Shown here piece after piece: positions 25,731 to 35,136 of a stretch of DNA of 64,000 nucleotides; the first letter of the stretch is position 1; every line of letters begins with the position of its first letter. The DNA is taken from assembly GCF_900100435.1 (NCBI RefSeq), contig NZ_FNEX01000012.1, positions 168,733 through 232,732 of the forward strand, read 5' to 3'. Source of the stretch: Pedobacter sp. ok626. Lineage in GTDB: Bacteria > Bacteroidota > Bacteroidia > Sphingobacteriales > Sphingobacteriaceae. Under the pieces are notes generated by a model. That model saw only the letters and a program-made list of their open reading frames with translations. It had not been told where the DNA came from and did no database searches. The translations under genes were made by a program, and so were the position numbers.

Positions 25731-27083
25731 TTAAAACTTATCATGGATATAGGTCATAATCCTCACCATTTCTCGCCTTACATCCCCAGTAGGGGTCACA
25801 AAATTGTTGTTCATAAAAGAAAAAATATAGGTTTTACCCTTCTTCGTTAGCACATAACCACTTTGATTGTGCACACCGGAAAGTGTACCTGTTTTACCAA
25901 AAACAAAGGGCTGACTTGTTTTGGGATAAGCATTTCTGAGCGTCCCACTTTTACCACCTGCAGGCAACATGCTAAACAGCCGCTGGGGATCATTTACTTG
26001 CTTATAAATCAATTCCAACAACTTAACCATGTCTCTGGGCGTAAATAAATTATATCTCGAAAGACCAGATCCATCTACCCAAACGGGTTTATCCGGTAAA
26101 GTGGAGAGGTAATTCTTTTCAATATGAGCGATGGCTTTAGCTGTGCTCAGTTCTTCTCCCAGCTGGTTAGCATACACCAGGAGCAATTGCTCTGCGATGA
26201 AATTATCGCTGGGCAACATCATTTCCTTTAGTACCGAATCGGTCCTTAAATTATAAATGGTCTTCGCATTGGCTGGCATTTTCAACGCAATTAACTCGAT
26301 ATCCTTGTGAAGGGTATCCGAAAGCATGGTTAAAGTAAGTGGAAGGCTCAGTTTATAAGGAACTTGCTGGTTGTAATTTGCCGGCACAGGGACATTTGGA
26401 TACTTAAAATGATTGGCCACAAAATCCCGGGTTACGCTAAATGTGTTTCGTTTTGAAAGTGAATCTTTTGCAAAACAATCCTCCAGTACTGTTGGGGATA
26501 GGATCAATTTGCCATTTTTACTTTTAATATCAACCAAATTATCCATAATGGGCAATTCATTGATCTCGGCTTGATAGTAGTCATTATAATCGTCCCATTG
26601 CCAACCGCTTCCATAAAAATTACCGGTATATCTACCTGGGGCATAAAATAGTTTCTTAGTTGTATTTCTTAAGAAATCTGCCGCCTTTGTCCCTTTCAGC
26701 TTGCTCTGTAAAAAAGAGGGATCGCCTGTTCCCCAAAAGATTAGGGAGTCGCCCCTCTCTATGTACCTGAGAGAAGGAATAGAATCTGGGATCATTTTCA
26801 ATCCCGCATAGAAGGTGTACAATTTGGTGTTGGAGGCTAGTGTAAAATATTGATCGCCATGTTGTTCAAACAACATCCGCCCGGCAGCCATATCATACAA
26901 AGCAAAACCGGCATAATACTGTTTAAGTACCGTAGAATTCGAAAAAACCTTATTCAAATTCCTGGAAATTCGCTTTTCTGTGGAGCAACTGGTTAAAAGG
27001 CCCAAGCCGATTAAGCCGATATACAGGTAGGATTTTAGATTATTCTTTTTTAGTTGAATACTTTTATGTGCAGATCTAACCAT
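25731..27083 (-). CDS. dacB: D-Ala-D-Ala carboxypeptidase/endopeptidase, PBP4 type (S13), lipoprotein
   Basis: This penicillin-binding protein trims peptidoglycan side chains and cross-links. The three serine-enzyme motifs are present: TLASNTKLY (SxxK with the nucleophile Ser), PSDNFIAEQ (SxN) and FGKTGTLSG (KTG). The N terminus has a membrane segment ending LLTSCSTEK, a lipobox, so the protein is a lipoprotein. Length is 450 residues. It is convergent with the VanX-like gene. An alternative, shorter start at a later Met is not supported because the signal sequence would be lost. Confidence 0.92.
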   Translation of the reverse strand: MVRSAHKSIQLKKNNLKSYLYIGLIGLGLLTSCSTEKRISRNLNKVFSNSTVLKQYYAGFALYDMAAGRMLFEQHGDQYFTLASNTKLYTFYAGLKMIPDSIPSLRYIERGDSLIFWGTGDPSFLQSKLKGTKAADFLRNTTKKLFYAPGRYTGNFYGSGWQWDDYNDYYQAEINELPIMDNLVDIKSKNGKLILSPTVLEDCFAKDSLSKRNTFSVTRDFVANHFKYPNVPVPANYNQQVPYKLSLPLTLTMLSDTLHKDIELIALKMPANAKTIYNLRTDSVLKEMMLPSDNFIAEQLLLVYANQLGEELSTAKAIAHIEKNYLSTLPDKPVWVDGSGLSRYNLFTPRDMVKLLELIYKQVNDPQRLFSMLPAGGKSGTLRNAYPKTSQPFVFGKTGTLSGVHNQSGYVLTKKGKTYIFSFMNNNFVTPTGDVRREMVRIMTYIHDKF

Positions 27084-27111
27084 ACTGCTACTAATTTAGT
27101 AGTTTAGTTCA

Positions 27112-28365
27112 ATGAAATTGTTAATGAGCAGAATTAATTTCCGTAGACTTAGAATTTATCAGATGATTCTGATCATTCAAGTTTGCGCTGTGATTACTGC
27201 TCAAGGACAGCAATTCTATTTTAAAGGAAAACGAGGTAAGGACGCAATGCCATTTTTGCAGGTTAAAAACCTTATCATCATTCCACTTTACTTGAACGAT
27301 AAAGGGCCATTTAATTTCATTTTAGACACCGGAGTTGGTCCTCTTATCATTACCGATCCGGGTTTAATTGATAGCATTGGCATAAAAGTATCTCGTTCGA
27401 TTAAGATATCAGGACTGGGAAGCGGCAACGAAATAGATGCCTATATCTCTAATGATGTTTCGGCGCAACTGGGTAAATCCTACATAGACAACATTCCTAC
27501 GGCGATATTGAAGCAGGACATTTTCGGATTATCAAACTATCTGGGTACAAAAATATATGGCTTATTGGGCTATTATTTCTTTAAAAGCTTTATCGTTGAG
27601 TTGCGGTATTCGACCAAGAAATTATTGTTTAAAGAGCCCTATAGTGCGGGTAAAATAAAGGGTGAAAGGATTCCTATTGAGATCAGCGCTTATAAGCCCT
27701 ATGCAAACATCAGCATTGAAAACCCTGAATATGGCCTTGTCGAAATCAAAACATTGATCGATAATGGTGCCAGCCATGCCATTTCTTTAGAGCGTTTGCA
27801 TGAAAAGCCATTCCCAGTTCCGAGGGCTTCTATAAAAGCAAACCTTGGAGTAGGCATGAGCGGCCCTATAGATGGTAGTATCGGCCGGGTTTCTGCTTTA
27901 AGAATAGGTAGCTTTACCCTGAAAAGGGTGTTAGCCTCTTACCCTCAATATGATGATGTTGCAGCTAAAATCTTTCTGAAAGACCGCAATGGAAATTTAG
28001 GCGCAGATATTTTGAGTCGCTTTAATGTGATATTCGACTACGCCGACAATTCGATGTATTTACGGAAAAACGGGCAGTTTAACCGTCCTTTTGAGCATGA
28101 TATGTCGGGAATTGAAGTATACATGGAGGATGGTAAAATAAGACGTTATTTCATCAGCAGAATTGAACCGGGCTCTCCAGCTGACAACGCAGGGATATTG
28201 GTTGATGATGAGATCATGACCATTAACTTCTCACCGGTAGCCACTACAAAATTAGATGACATTGGCCATCTCTTTAAATCAGTCGAAGGCAAAACAATTA
28301 TACTTACCATTAGGAGAAATGACGAAATGATTGTGAAGGTTTTTAAGCTAAAACAAAGAATATAA
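27112..28365 (+). CDS. Retropepsin-like aspartyl protease with C-terminal PDZ domain
   Basis: A 417-residue exported protein with two aspartyl-protease-like lobes and a PDZ domain. The first lobe has FILDTGVGPLIIT, the active DTG motif. The second has TLIDNGASHAISL, where the normal DTG/DSG reads DNG, so the second lobe may be inactive or altered. The PDZ domain (about 325-417) contains ISRIEPGSPADNAGILVDDEIM. A signal or anchor segment lies at residues 14-30. Bacteroidota encode many such proteins, mostly uncharacterised. A 28-base gap separates it from the dacB start on the opposite strand. Confidence 0.85.
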   Translation: MKLLMSRINFRRLRIYQMILIIQVCAVITAQGQQFYFKGKRGKDAMPFLQVKNLIIIPLYLNDKGPFNFILDTGVGPLIITDPGLIDSIGIKVSRSIKISGLGSGNEIDAYISNDVSAQLGKSYIDNIPTAILKQDIFGLSNYLGTKIYGLLGYYFFKSFIVELRYSTKKLLFKEPYSAGKIKGERIPIEISAYKPYANISIENPEYGLVEIKTLIDNGASHAISLERLHEKPFPVPRASIKANLGVGMSGPIDGSIGRVSALRIGSFTLKRVLASYPQYDDVAAKIFLKDRNGNLGADILSRFNVIFDYADNSMYLRKNGQFNRPFEHDMSGIEVYMEDGKIRRYFISRIEPGSPADNAGILVDDEIMTINFSPVATTKLDDIGHLFKSVEGKTIILTIRRNDEMIVKVFKLKQRI

Positions 28366-28412
28366 ATGATTCTTGTAACTTTGCTCTTCCATTTAGAAGC
28401 CTTAATCCTTGC

Positions 28413-29351
28413 ATGACGAAATCCCGTATTCTAACCATCCTCACATGCCTTGCATTGCTCACAAGCAGCTGCAACAATACGACTAAAGAAAGTTCAAAAC
28501 CTGCTGGCCGACTATCCTTTGATTCGATTATTGGCATAAAATATCATGAGGTGAAGCGCCGCTTCAGTACCGGGCTTTCCTTCAATGAATTGGGCTTTCA
28601 ACAGGAGCCAACCTGGATTATCCAGTTTAAATCTCAGGATACAATAAGCGCTTATAGTCCACAAAAGAAAAGGATGCAAAGCTTTTTCCTGCATTACGAC
28701 CACGGCGAGGTGTATAATTTTGCGAAGGAGTGGTTTAAAATTAAAAAGATCAGTAAAGACAGCCTGGTGTTTCAGCGTCTTCACTTAACGGGACGTGAAA
28801 TCTCGAAAGATATCCGTTCGGATGTAAATATTACCTATTACGCTGAGGACTATATCAACAAGGTTCTTAAAACGACGGCAGAAGTGCTACAACGCCCAAC
28901 GAAGGCTGATACGCTTTATATTCAACAGCTTGCTGCAAAGTCGAACAGGAACCCGGATAACCGCGATAGTGCCTTTGCGGGGCGGGAACCGGTAACGTTT
29001 ATTCCTTTAAGTAAAATAATACAGGTAAAGAAAATCAGCACAGTTGATAAACTTGTGGGTAGAACGGAGTCCTATGATTATCTCTTCCCACGATACAGGA
29101 TAGACCTCACAAATGCATACGACAATTTTGGCTACGAATTTTCGGCAGTAGTCGATGAAAAAGGCAAAATTCACCTTGGTAATTTCCGCGTAGATTTCCC
29201 TGAAAATTACGAGCCGAGGAAGAAAACTTTGGAGGCAATAATCAACGTTTATCTGCAAAACCTTTTACAGGTTGTTCCAGGAAAAACACTCGGAATTCCG
29301 CATTCCAGCGAAATTAATTTGATCGTCACAGGGCGCAAAAAAGGGTCTTAA
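28413..29351 (+). CDS. Lipoprotein of unknown function
   Basis: A 312-residue protein with a lipobox (LLTSSCNN), so probably membrane-anchored in the envelope. The rest is soluble, with mixed alpha/beta character and many charged residues; a conserved-looking stretch is HYDHGEVYNFAKEWFK. I do not recognise a domain or function. It lies 47 bases after the aspartyl protease gene and could be in the same transcript, but no function follows from that. Most likely it is a lineage-specific protein. Confidence 0.75.
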   Translation: MTKSRILTILTCLALLTSSCNNTTKESSKPAGRLSFDSIIGIKYHEVKRRFSTGLSFNELGFQQEPTWIIQFKSQDTISAYSPQKKRMQSFFLHYDHGEVYNFAKEWFKIKKISKDSLVFQRLHLTGREISKDIRSDVNITYYAEDYINKVLKTTAEVLQRPTKADTLYIQQLAAKSNRNPDNRDSAFAGREPVTFIPLSKIIQVKKISTVDKLVGRTESYDYLFPRYRIDLTNAYDNFGYEFSAVVDEKGKIHLGNFRVDFPENYEPRKKTLEAIINVYLQNLLQVVPGKTLGIPHSSEINLIVTGRKKGS

Positions 29352-29388
29352 AGGCCGTTTTATTTTATATTTATCAAAAAATGAAGCG

Positions 29389-29421
29389 TTTGCATATTAT
29401 AAAAAAATAATATGTACCTTG
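29389..29421 (+). promoter_or_regulatory. Promoter of the cold shock gene with a palindrome filling the spacer
   Basis: A TTTG (29389-29392) and TACCTTG (29415-29421, one base from TAnnTTTG) are 22 bases apart. The spacer is the perfect 8-bp inverted repeat CATATTAT/ATAATATG around six A (29393-29414), so a regulator could bind between the two promoter elements. The csp ATG lies 28 bases downstream. Confidence 0.4.
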
Positions 29422-29448
29422 CACACTTAATTTTTAATAAATAATACA

Positions 29449-29640
29449 ATGCAAGAAGGAACAGTAAAATTTTTTAATGTAACTAAAGGTTTCGGATTTA
29501 TTATCCCTGCAAACGGAGATAGCGAAATCTTTGTACATTCAACAGGCCTTATCGACGAAATTCGTGAGAACGACAAAGTTGAATACGACGTTGAAAGCGG
29601 CAAAAAAGGGTTGAATGCGATTAATGTTAAAGTAATCTAG
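29449..29640 (+). CDS. Cold shock domain protein
   Basis: A single OB-fold RNA/DNA-binding protein of 63 residues that acts as an RNA chaperone. The RNP1 motif is KGFGFI and the RNP2 motif is IFVHST. The start is MQEGTVKFF, standard for this family. A promoter with an AT-rich palindrome precedes it and a strong terminator follows, so it is monocistronic. Confidence 0.95.
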   Translation: MQEGTVKFFNVTKGFGFIIPANGDSEIFVHSTGLIDEIRENDKVEYDVESGKKGLNAINVKVI

Positions 29641-29663
29641 ATTATTAAAAACATAAATTGTAC

Positions 29664-29695
29664 AGCATCGCGGATAACCCGCGATGCTTTTTTGT
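29664..29695 (+). terminator. Terminator of the cold shock gene
   Basis: The arms AGCATCGCG (29664-29672) and CGCGATGCT (29680-29688) are perfectly complementary and are followed by seven T. It lies between two convergent genes. Confidence 0.92.
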
Positions 29696-29706
29696 TTTAT
29701 AGTGTT

Positions 29707-30504
29707 TTATTTTTGGCTGTTGATCAGCTCAAAAAGCTTTTCAGGCTCATTGGTGGTAATGAATTCTATTTTACTATCCAACAACCATTTCATTTCAGGC
29801 TCTGCATTTACGGTCCAGGCATTGATGGTTAAACCCAATTCTTTCGCCTTAGCAAACCACTCTCCTTTTTTATAAACCCCATATTGGTAATCCGCACCAT
29901 AAAACCCATCTTGTTTAAGTTTTTCAAGCGGCGCATCACCAGCCAGGTAGGCCACATTTGCCTCTGGTTGAAGCGATTTTACCTTTTTCAAGATGTCATA
30001 GCTAAAACTGATATAATCAACCCATGGCTGAGCCTTTAATTTCACTACCATAGCAACAACTTTAGTGGTTAAGATTTTGTCGTTCTCCGCCCCTGCTTTT
30101 GATGGTTTGATCTCCAGTATCAGCTTGGTGGTCTTCTGCTTCATACCAGCCTTCAAATAGGCCTCAAGAGTGGGGATAGATTCACCATTAGAAAGCTTTT
30201 TACTCAACAACTCCTGATAAGTCGATTTTTCTATATGCAAACCTAAAAAATCCGCATCGTGGTTCACTACCAATACACTATCGGCAGTCATGTGGACATC
30301 AAATTCAGATCCATGACACCCGATTCTAACCGCTTCCTTTAAAGAAGCAATAGAGTTTTCGGGTAAAGCATTCTTTTTCCAGGCGCCACGGTGTGCAATC
30401 ACAACGTTTTTATTCCAGGTTTTAATCGGTTTTGTCTTCTTCTGCGCAAAAGCGCTATTTAAGCTCAGCACCATAAGGGTAATGATTAAAGATGAATGTT
30501 TCAT
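29707..30504 (-). CDS. Exported glycerophosphodiester phosphodiesterase family protein
   Basis: The family splits glycerophosphodiesters into glycerol-3-phosphate and an alcohol. Motifs are VIAHRGAWKKNALPENS (active-site His-Arg and the later Glu), EFDVHMTADS and LVVNHD. A signal peptide (to about residue 20, ending AFA) puts it in the periplasm. Length is 265 residues. It may recycle phospholipid head groups. It is convergent with the cold shock gene. Confidence 0.92.
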   Translation of the reverse strand: MKHSSLIITLMVLSLNSAFAQKKTKPIKTWNKNVVIAHRGAWKKNALPENSIASLKEAVRIGCHGSEFDVHMTADSVLVVNHDADFLGLHIEKSTYQELLSKKLSNGESIPTLEAYLKAGMKQKTTKLILEIKPSKAGAENDKILTTKVVAMVVKLKAQPWVDYISFSYDILKKVKSLQPEANVAYLAGDAPLEKLKQDGFYGADYQYGVYKKGEWFAKAKELGLTINAWTVNAEPEMKWLLDSKIEFITTNEPEKLFELINSQK

Positions 30505-30679
30505 TTGTTTGTGTTTTGTTTGTTTATGTTTTTTTTCACTAAAATATCATTAAAAAGATAATTTAAATGTTTTCTTACTGTTAATAATTGACGACACTTA
30601 AATAAAACAAAGATTAATATTCTCTATTTTTATCAAAAAACTGCCCTGACCTTTACCTTTAAGCTATATTGGACCACAA

Positions 30680-33600
30680 ATGAACAGTAACTACGAACTT
30701 TTAATTTCTAAAATTAATGAGTTTACACAAAAGTTTTACCTCAATAAACTTTTGCGGGGCAGCATTTATGCCGCTGCTTTGTTGCTGGCGTTGTACCTGT
30801 TACTCTTTGTGTTTATCTATTATACGCATCCCGGAACAGCGACTAAAACATTGCTATTTTTCGGTTACCTGGCGGTAGCCCTGGTATGCATTGCGATTCT
30901 GATTGCTAAGCCTGTCCTTGCTTATTTCAAGCTGGGCAAGAACTTAAGCATTGAACAAGCCTCGACAATCATAGGGCATCATTTTTTCAATGTAAAAGAC
31001 AAACTACTGAATACGCTGCAGCTGAAGGCTATGGCCGATGCTTCTCCAGAAAATAGTCAGCTCATCCTGGCAGGGATAGATCAGAAAATTGCCGAACTAA
31101 ATCCCATCCCCTTTTCTAGCGCTATAAAGTTAGGTGACAACAGAAAATACATCAAATATTTCCTTGCACCAGCCTCCGTTATTTTACTGATCGCTTTAAT
31201 TGCGCCACACATCTTAAAAGAAGGAACCAGTAGTTTTGTGCAATACAATAAGGAAATATTACCTAAGGCTCCGTTTGATTTTCAGCTGCTAACCACCAAT
31301 TTGATGGTTGCACAAGGAGATGACGTGCCCCTAAAACTTAAGCTAAATGGCAACGAGATCCCACAAGAGGTGTATCTTTCGGACGGTACAAATACCTATA
31401 AATTAGAGAAGGAAAACAATACCCATTTTAATTATACCTTCAAAAACCTTCAAAAAACACAAAAAATAACGTTTTCTGCTGGTGGATTCAGTTCCACTCC
31501 TTTTGTGATTGAAGTAAAGCCTCGCCCCGCAGTGGTTATGGTAAGCGCACTATTGCAGTACCCTGCTTACCTAATGAAGAAAAACGAAAGCATTAAAAAT
31601 GCCGGAGACCTGATCCTCCCTGAAGGAACCCGTGTAACCTGGGAACTGGAAACGAGAAACAGCGATCGCCTCACTTTCGTATTGGGTAATAAATCGCAGG
31701 TCTTAACGGCATCTGACAATGTGTTTTCTTATGCCAGTACCATTCGCGAAAGTTCTATGTATAGCATTGTCCCTAAAAACAATTTTATCAGCAGTAACGA
31801 CTCGCTTACACATCAGTTGAATGTGATCAAAGACGAATTCCCGGGTATTTCGGTTACGGAAGCACCTGACTCCCTAAGCAGCAAAGCATTGTACTTCTCT
31901 GGAAATATAACAGATGACCATGGATTTAACTCGCTTAAATTCAAATACAACATCAAGGAAAAGGATAAAATTATCAATACCGTAAGTAAGACCCTTGCTA
32001 TTAAAAAGGGACAACAGGAAGATTCCTTCTTTTTCTTCTGGAACTTAAACGAGCCCCTGATAAAACCCGGGCAGACTTTAGAGTATTACTTTGAAGTGGC
32101 AGACAATGATGGCGTAAACGGACCTAAAACGACTAAATCGGAACTTAAAATCTACGCTATCCCCTCCTCCCAACAAGTGGCAGAAAAAATAAACGAAAAC
32201 AGTCAGGCACTTAAACAAAAAATGGAAAAAGCCATAAAGCTTGCCGGACAGGTTGAAAAGGAAAGCAAGAAACTAGGAGAAACCTTGCTGGATAAGAAGC
32301 AAATCTCATTTGATGATAAAAAGCAGATCGAACAGCTATTGGAGAAGCAGAAGCAATTGGAAGAAGCTGTTAAAGAGATCAACACGCTGAATAAAAAGAA
32401 TACGATAGAAAAAGAAGAGAATAATCAACTAAAACAGGAACTGGCGGATAAACAAAAGCAGATTGATGACCTGTTTAATAATGTGTTGGACGAGAAGACC
32501 AAAGCCTTGCTGGAAAAGCTGCAAAATCTGATGGATCAAAACAATAAAGATCAGACGCAGAATGAACTATCCAAAATGCAAATGGACAACAAGTCGTTAA
32601 AGAACGAACTGGACCGCATTTTAGAACTATATAAACAACTGGAATTTGAGCAAGGTCTACAAAATAAGATCGATCGGCTAAACGAACTGGCTAAAGATCA
32701 AAAAGACCTATCTAAGCAGAGCTTGAGCAAAGATGCTCCACTACAGGATCTGAAAAACAAACAAAAAGAGCTTTCTAAATCCTTTGAAGAGTTGAAAAAA
32801 GAGATTAAAGCATTAGATGAGAAGAACAAGGAATTAGAGCACCCCAATGCTTTTCAGGCTCCCGAAAAGGAAATGAACGACATTGAACAACAGCAAAAAA
32901 ATAGTGAGGAGCAGCTTGGCAAAAATGACAAGAAAAAAGCTTCCGACAATCAACAGAAAGCAGCGGAACAAATGGAGCAACAAGCTAAAAAAATGGCTGA
33001 AATGCAACAAGAGTCTGCTGAAACGGAGAACAATGTGAATGCTCAAGAGTTACGTCAGCTGCTGGAAAACTTGCTTAAAACGTCTTTTGATCAAGAAAAG
33101 GTGATGCTTAACCTTAGGCGATTGAACAATAACGACCCGCAGTATACGGCCAACGTGCAAAAACAACGCGAGATAAAAGACAATATGAAAACCATTGCCG
33201 ATAGTCTGTTTTCATTAAGTAAACGCGTTCCGCAGATTGAAACCGCCGTAAATGAGGAAATGCAAAAGATTAATTTCAATATTGACAAAGGCTTGGAGAA
33301 CCTGGGCGAAAGAAATACCGCTGCAGCGAATAAGAACCAGCAATATACCATGACCTCGATAAACAACCTCTCTTTAATGTTGAATGAGGCGCTTGATCAA
33401 TTGCAAAACATGATGAAGAACAGCAAAGGCGGCGGAAAAGGGAAGAAAAAACAAAGCATGCAACAGTTACAGCAGATGCAACAGCAACTGAATAACAACA
33501 TGCAAAAAGCGCGCGATCAAATGCAAAAAAGCGGAAACAAAGGTACCGTACCAAAAGGGGCTATGAGTGAGGAATTTAGCAAAATGGCCCAGCAACAGCA

Positions 33601-33994
33601 GATGATCCGCGAAGCCTTACAAAAAATAAATAGGGAAGAAAATAAAGATGGAAAAGGCGGTCTGGGCAACCTCAACCAAATGATACAGGACATGAAAGCC
33701 ACGGAATCCGACTTGGTAAACAAGCGCCTGGAGCAGGAAACGATGAGGCGCCAGAAAGAATTGTTGACCAAGCTTTTAGAAGCAGAAAATGCGCAGCGAG
33801 AGCAAGATCAGGATGCAAAAAGAGAAAGTAAAGCCGGTAAAGATTTCCCTCCTTCTTACAAACAGATGCAGGAAAAATTTAAAACGTTGGAGAAAAATGA
33901 AACAGAATGGTTGCAAAAATTGCCTCCCAATCTGAACCCTTATTACAAAAATAAAATTGCAGAATATTTTAAATTGCTAAATTCGGGGCAATAA
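30680..33994 (+). CDS. DUF4175 family large membrane protein
   Basis: An 1104-residue protein of unknown function, conserved in Bacteroidota. Residues 24-45, 55-77 and about 155-175 are membrane helices. A predicted beta-rich extracytoplasmic part follows (about 200-490), and from residue 500 there is a very long Gln/Lys/Glu/Asn-rich coiled-coil with low-complexity runs such as QQLQQMQQQLNNNMQ. The overall plan suggests a structural or scaffold envelope protein; this is inference. It is followed after eight bases by ybeY, with which it is probably co-transcribed. Confidence 0.85.
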   Translation: MNSNYELLISKINEFTQKFYLNKLLRGSIYAAALLLALYLLLFVFIYYTHPGTATKTLLFFGYLAVALVCIAILIAKPVLAYFKLGKNLSIEQASTIIGHHFFNVKDKLLNTLQLKAMADASPENSQLILAGIDQKIAELNPIPFSSAIKLGDNRKYIKYFLAPASVILLIALIAPHILKEGTSSFVQYNKEILPKAPFDFQLLTTNLMVAQGDDVPLKLKLNGNEIPQEVYLSDGTNTYKLEKENNTHFNYTFKNLQKTQKITFSAGGFSSTPFVIEVKPRPAVVMVSALLQYPAYLMKKNESIKNAGDLILPEGTRVTWELETRNSDRLTFVLGNKSQVLTASDNVFSYASTIRESSMYSIVPKNNFISSNDSLTHQLNVIKDEFPGISVTEAPDSLSSKALYFSGNITDDHGFNSLKFKYNIKEKDKIINTVSKTLAIKKGQQEDSFFFFWNLNEPLIKPGQTLEYYFEVADNDGVNGPKTTKSELKIYAIPSSQQVAEKINENSQALKQKMEKAIKLAGQVEKESKKLGETLLDKKQISFDDKKQIEQLLEKQKQLEEAVKEINTLNKKNTIEKEENNQLKQELADKQKQIDDLFNNVLDEKTKALLEKLQNLMDQNNKDQTQNELSKMQMDNKSLKNELDRILELYKQLEFEQGLQNKIDRLNELAKDQKDLSKQSLSKDAPLQDLKNKQKELSKSFEELKKEIKALDEKNKELEHPNAFQAPEKEMNDIEQQQKNSEEQLGKNDKKKASDNQQKAAEQMEQQAKKMAEMQQESAETENNVNAQELRQLLENLLKTSFDQEKVMLNLRRLNNNDPQYTANVQKQREIKDNMKTIADSLFSLSKRVPQIETAVNEEMQKINFNIDKGLENLGERNTAAANKNQQYTMTSINNLSLMLNEALDQLQNMMKNSKGGGKGKKKQSMQQLQQMQQQLNNNMQKARDQMQKSGNKGTVPKGAMSEEFSKMAQQQQMIREALQKINREENKDGKGGLGNLNQMIQDMKATESDLVNKRLEQETMRRQKELLTKLLEAENAQREQDQDAKRESKAGKDFPPSYKQMQEKFKTLEKNETEWLQKLPPNLNPYYKNKIAEYFKLLNSGQ

Positions 33995-34005
33995 CTTATG
34001 ATTTG

Positions 34006-34440
34006 ATGAGCAAACCGAGCATTAATTTTTTTACTGAAGACACCAACTATACTCTTAAAAAAAAGACCATCCTAAAAGATTGGTTAAAATCCGCTATAGC
34101 TGCAGAGGGATATTTGTTACAGGAATTAAACTTTATCCTTTGCTCTGACGAATATTTACTGCGTATGAATCAAGATTATCTTAATCATGACACTTATACT
34201 GATGTCATCACTTTTGATAACTCTGAGGAGCTTAAAACGATTGTTGGCGATATATTTATCAGTATAGACCGAATCAAAGAAAACGCGGCAACATTTAAAC
34301 ATACTGTTGAGCATGAATTGTGCAGGGTCATGGTTCATGGCGCACTTCACCTTTTAGGTTACAAGGACAAGAGTAAAGCGGCAAAGACCCTGATGACGGA
34401 AAAGGAAGATCAGTACCTTTCGCTTTTATTTAATTCTTAA
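34006..34440 (+). CDS. ybeY: Endoribonuclease YbeY (16S rRNA maturation)
   Basis: YbeY takes part in 16S rRNA 3' processing and ribosome quality control. Conserved parts are NQDYLNHDTYTDVITF, GDIFIS and ELCRVMVHGALHLLGY. The zinc site of this family is normally HxxxHxxxxxH; here the third His is replaced by Asp in HGALHLLGYKD. I recall the same GYKD sequence in other Bacteroidota, so it is likely a lineage variant with an Asp ligand. The start is the ATG at 34006, just inside a TTG. Length is 144 residues. Confidence 0.9.
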   Translation: MSKPSINFFTEDTNYTLKKKTILKDWLKSAIAAEGYLLQELNFILCSDEYLLRMNQDYLNHDTYTDVITFDNSEELKTIVGDIFISIDRIKENAATFKHTVEHELCRVMVHGALHLLGYKDKSKAAKTLMTEKEDQYLSLLFNS

Positions 34441-35090
34441 AATTTCAAGACCCTTCAAGTATTTTTAAAAACTTACAAAAACGAGTTTTTGAAGTCAATT
34501 TTGTGTCAAAATTTCCGCAAGAAAACATCCTTTCTTAAGAAAAATCTCATGCGTCGATTTAGTGTGTTTTTAAGCCTTTTACCGCGTTTTAGTGCTTTAA
34601 TGATAAATGTATCGCCCTCTTATCTGTTTTTTGTTCAGAAGCTTCCTAATGAGGTCATTTTTTAGCCCAAATTGCCCCAGAAATCTGCCAGGAAAAATTA
34701 GAGCCTTCCTAGTCGCAACATTTCTGTTACATTGATACAGCTCAACAAACTAACCTAGCAATTGCTTCTTCCAAAATTTTTTCCGACCAGTTTGTCAGAT
34801 TAGTTTAAAATCCATTTTATAAATATTCAAGCCTACCCTCTTTATAAAATTATGTTCACCTAGCTAAGCGGTAAAATAGATAATTCTTAGCCCTCGAGAA
34901 ACACTAAATATCCACTGCTTAATATTCAACTCAAACGCTATATAAATTAGATCAATAAGCCTATAAGCCTCCTGTTTAGACCGAGCTAAAAATTACCCCG
35001 TTGTCTATTTGGCAAAAATATTCCAGATTATTTTACCACCATCGTACTGTACATTCAATAGCGCCAGCTACATACCAAATAATTATTGCT
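34441..35090. other. About 650-bp region without a recognisable gene
   Basis: This AT-rich stretch between ybeY and the ABC-F gene has no open frame with protein-like sequence; one 83-codon frame at its right end overlaps the ABC-F start and looks random. A weak AT-rich hairpin (CTTCAA...TTGAAG, 34454-34494) follows ybeY. I see no tRNA, riboswitch or long repeat. It may be regulatory or contain the remains of a lost gene. Confidence 0.5.
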
Positions 35091-35098
35091 TACTTTTG
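35091..35098 (+). promoter_or_regulatory. Putative -7 element of the ABC-F gene
   Basis: TACTTTTG fits TAnnTTTG perfectly and lies 38 bases before the TTG start. A good -33 element is not visible. Confidence 0.35.
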
Positions 35099-35136
35099 TG
35101 GTAATTTCTTATCTATAATATCGTTAAACACAGACT

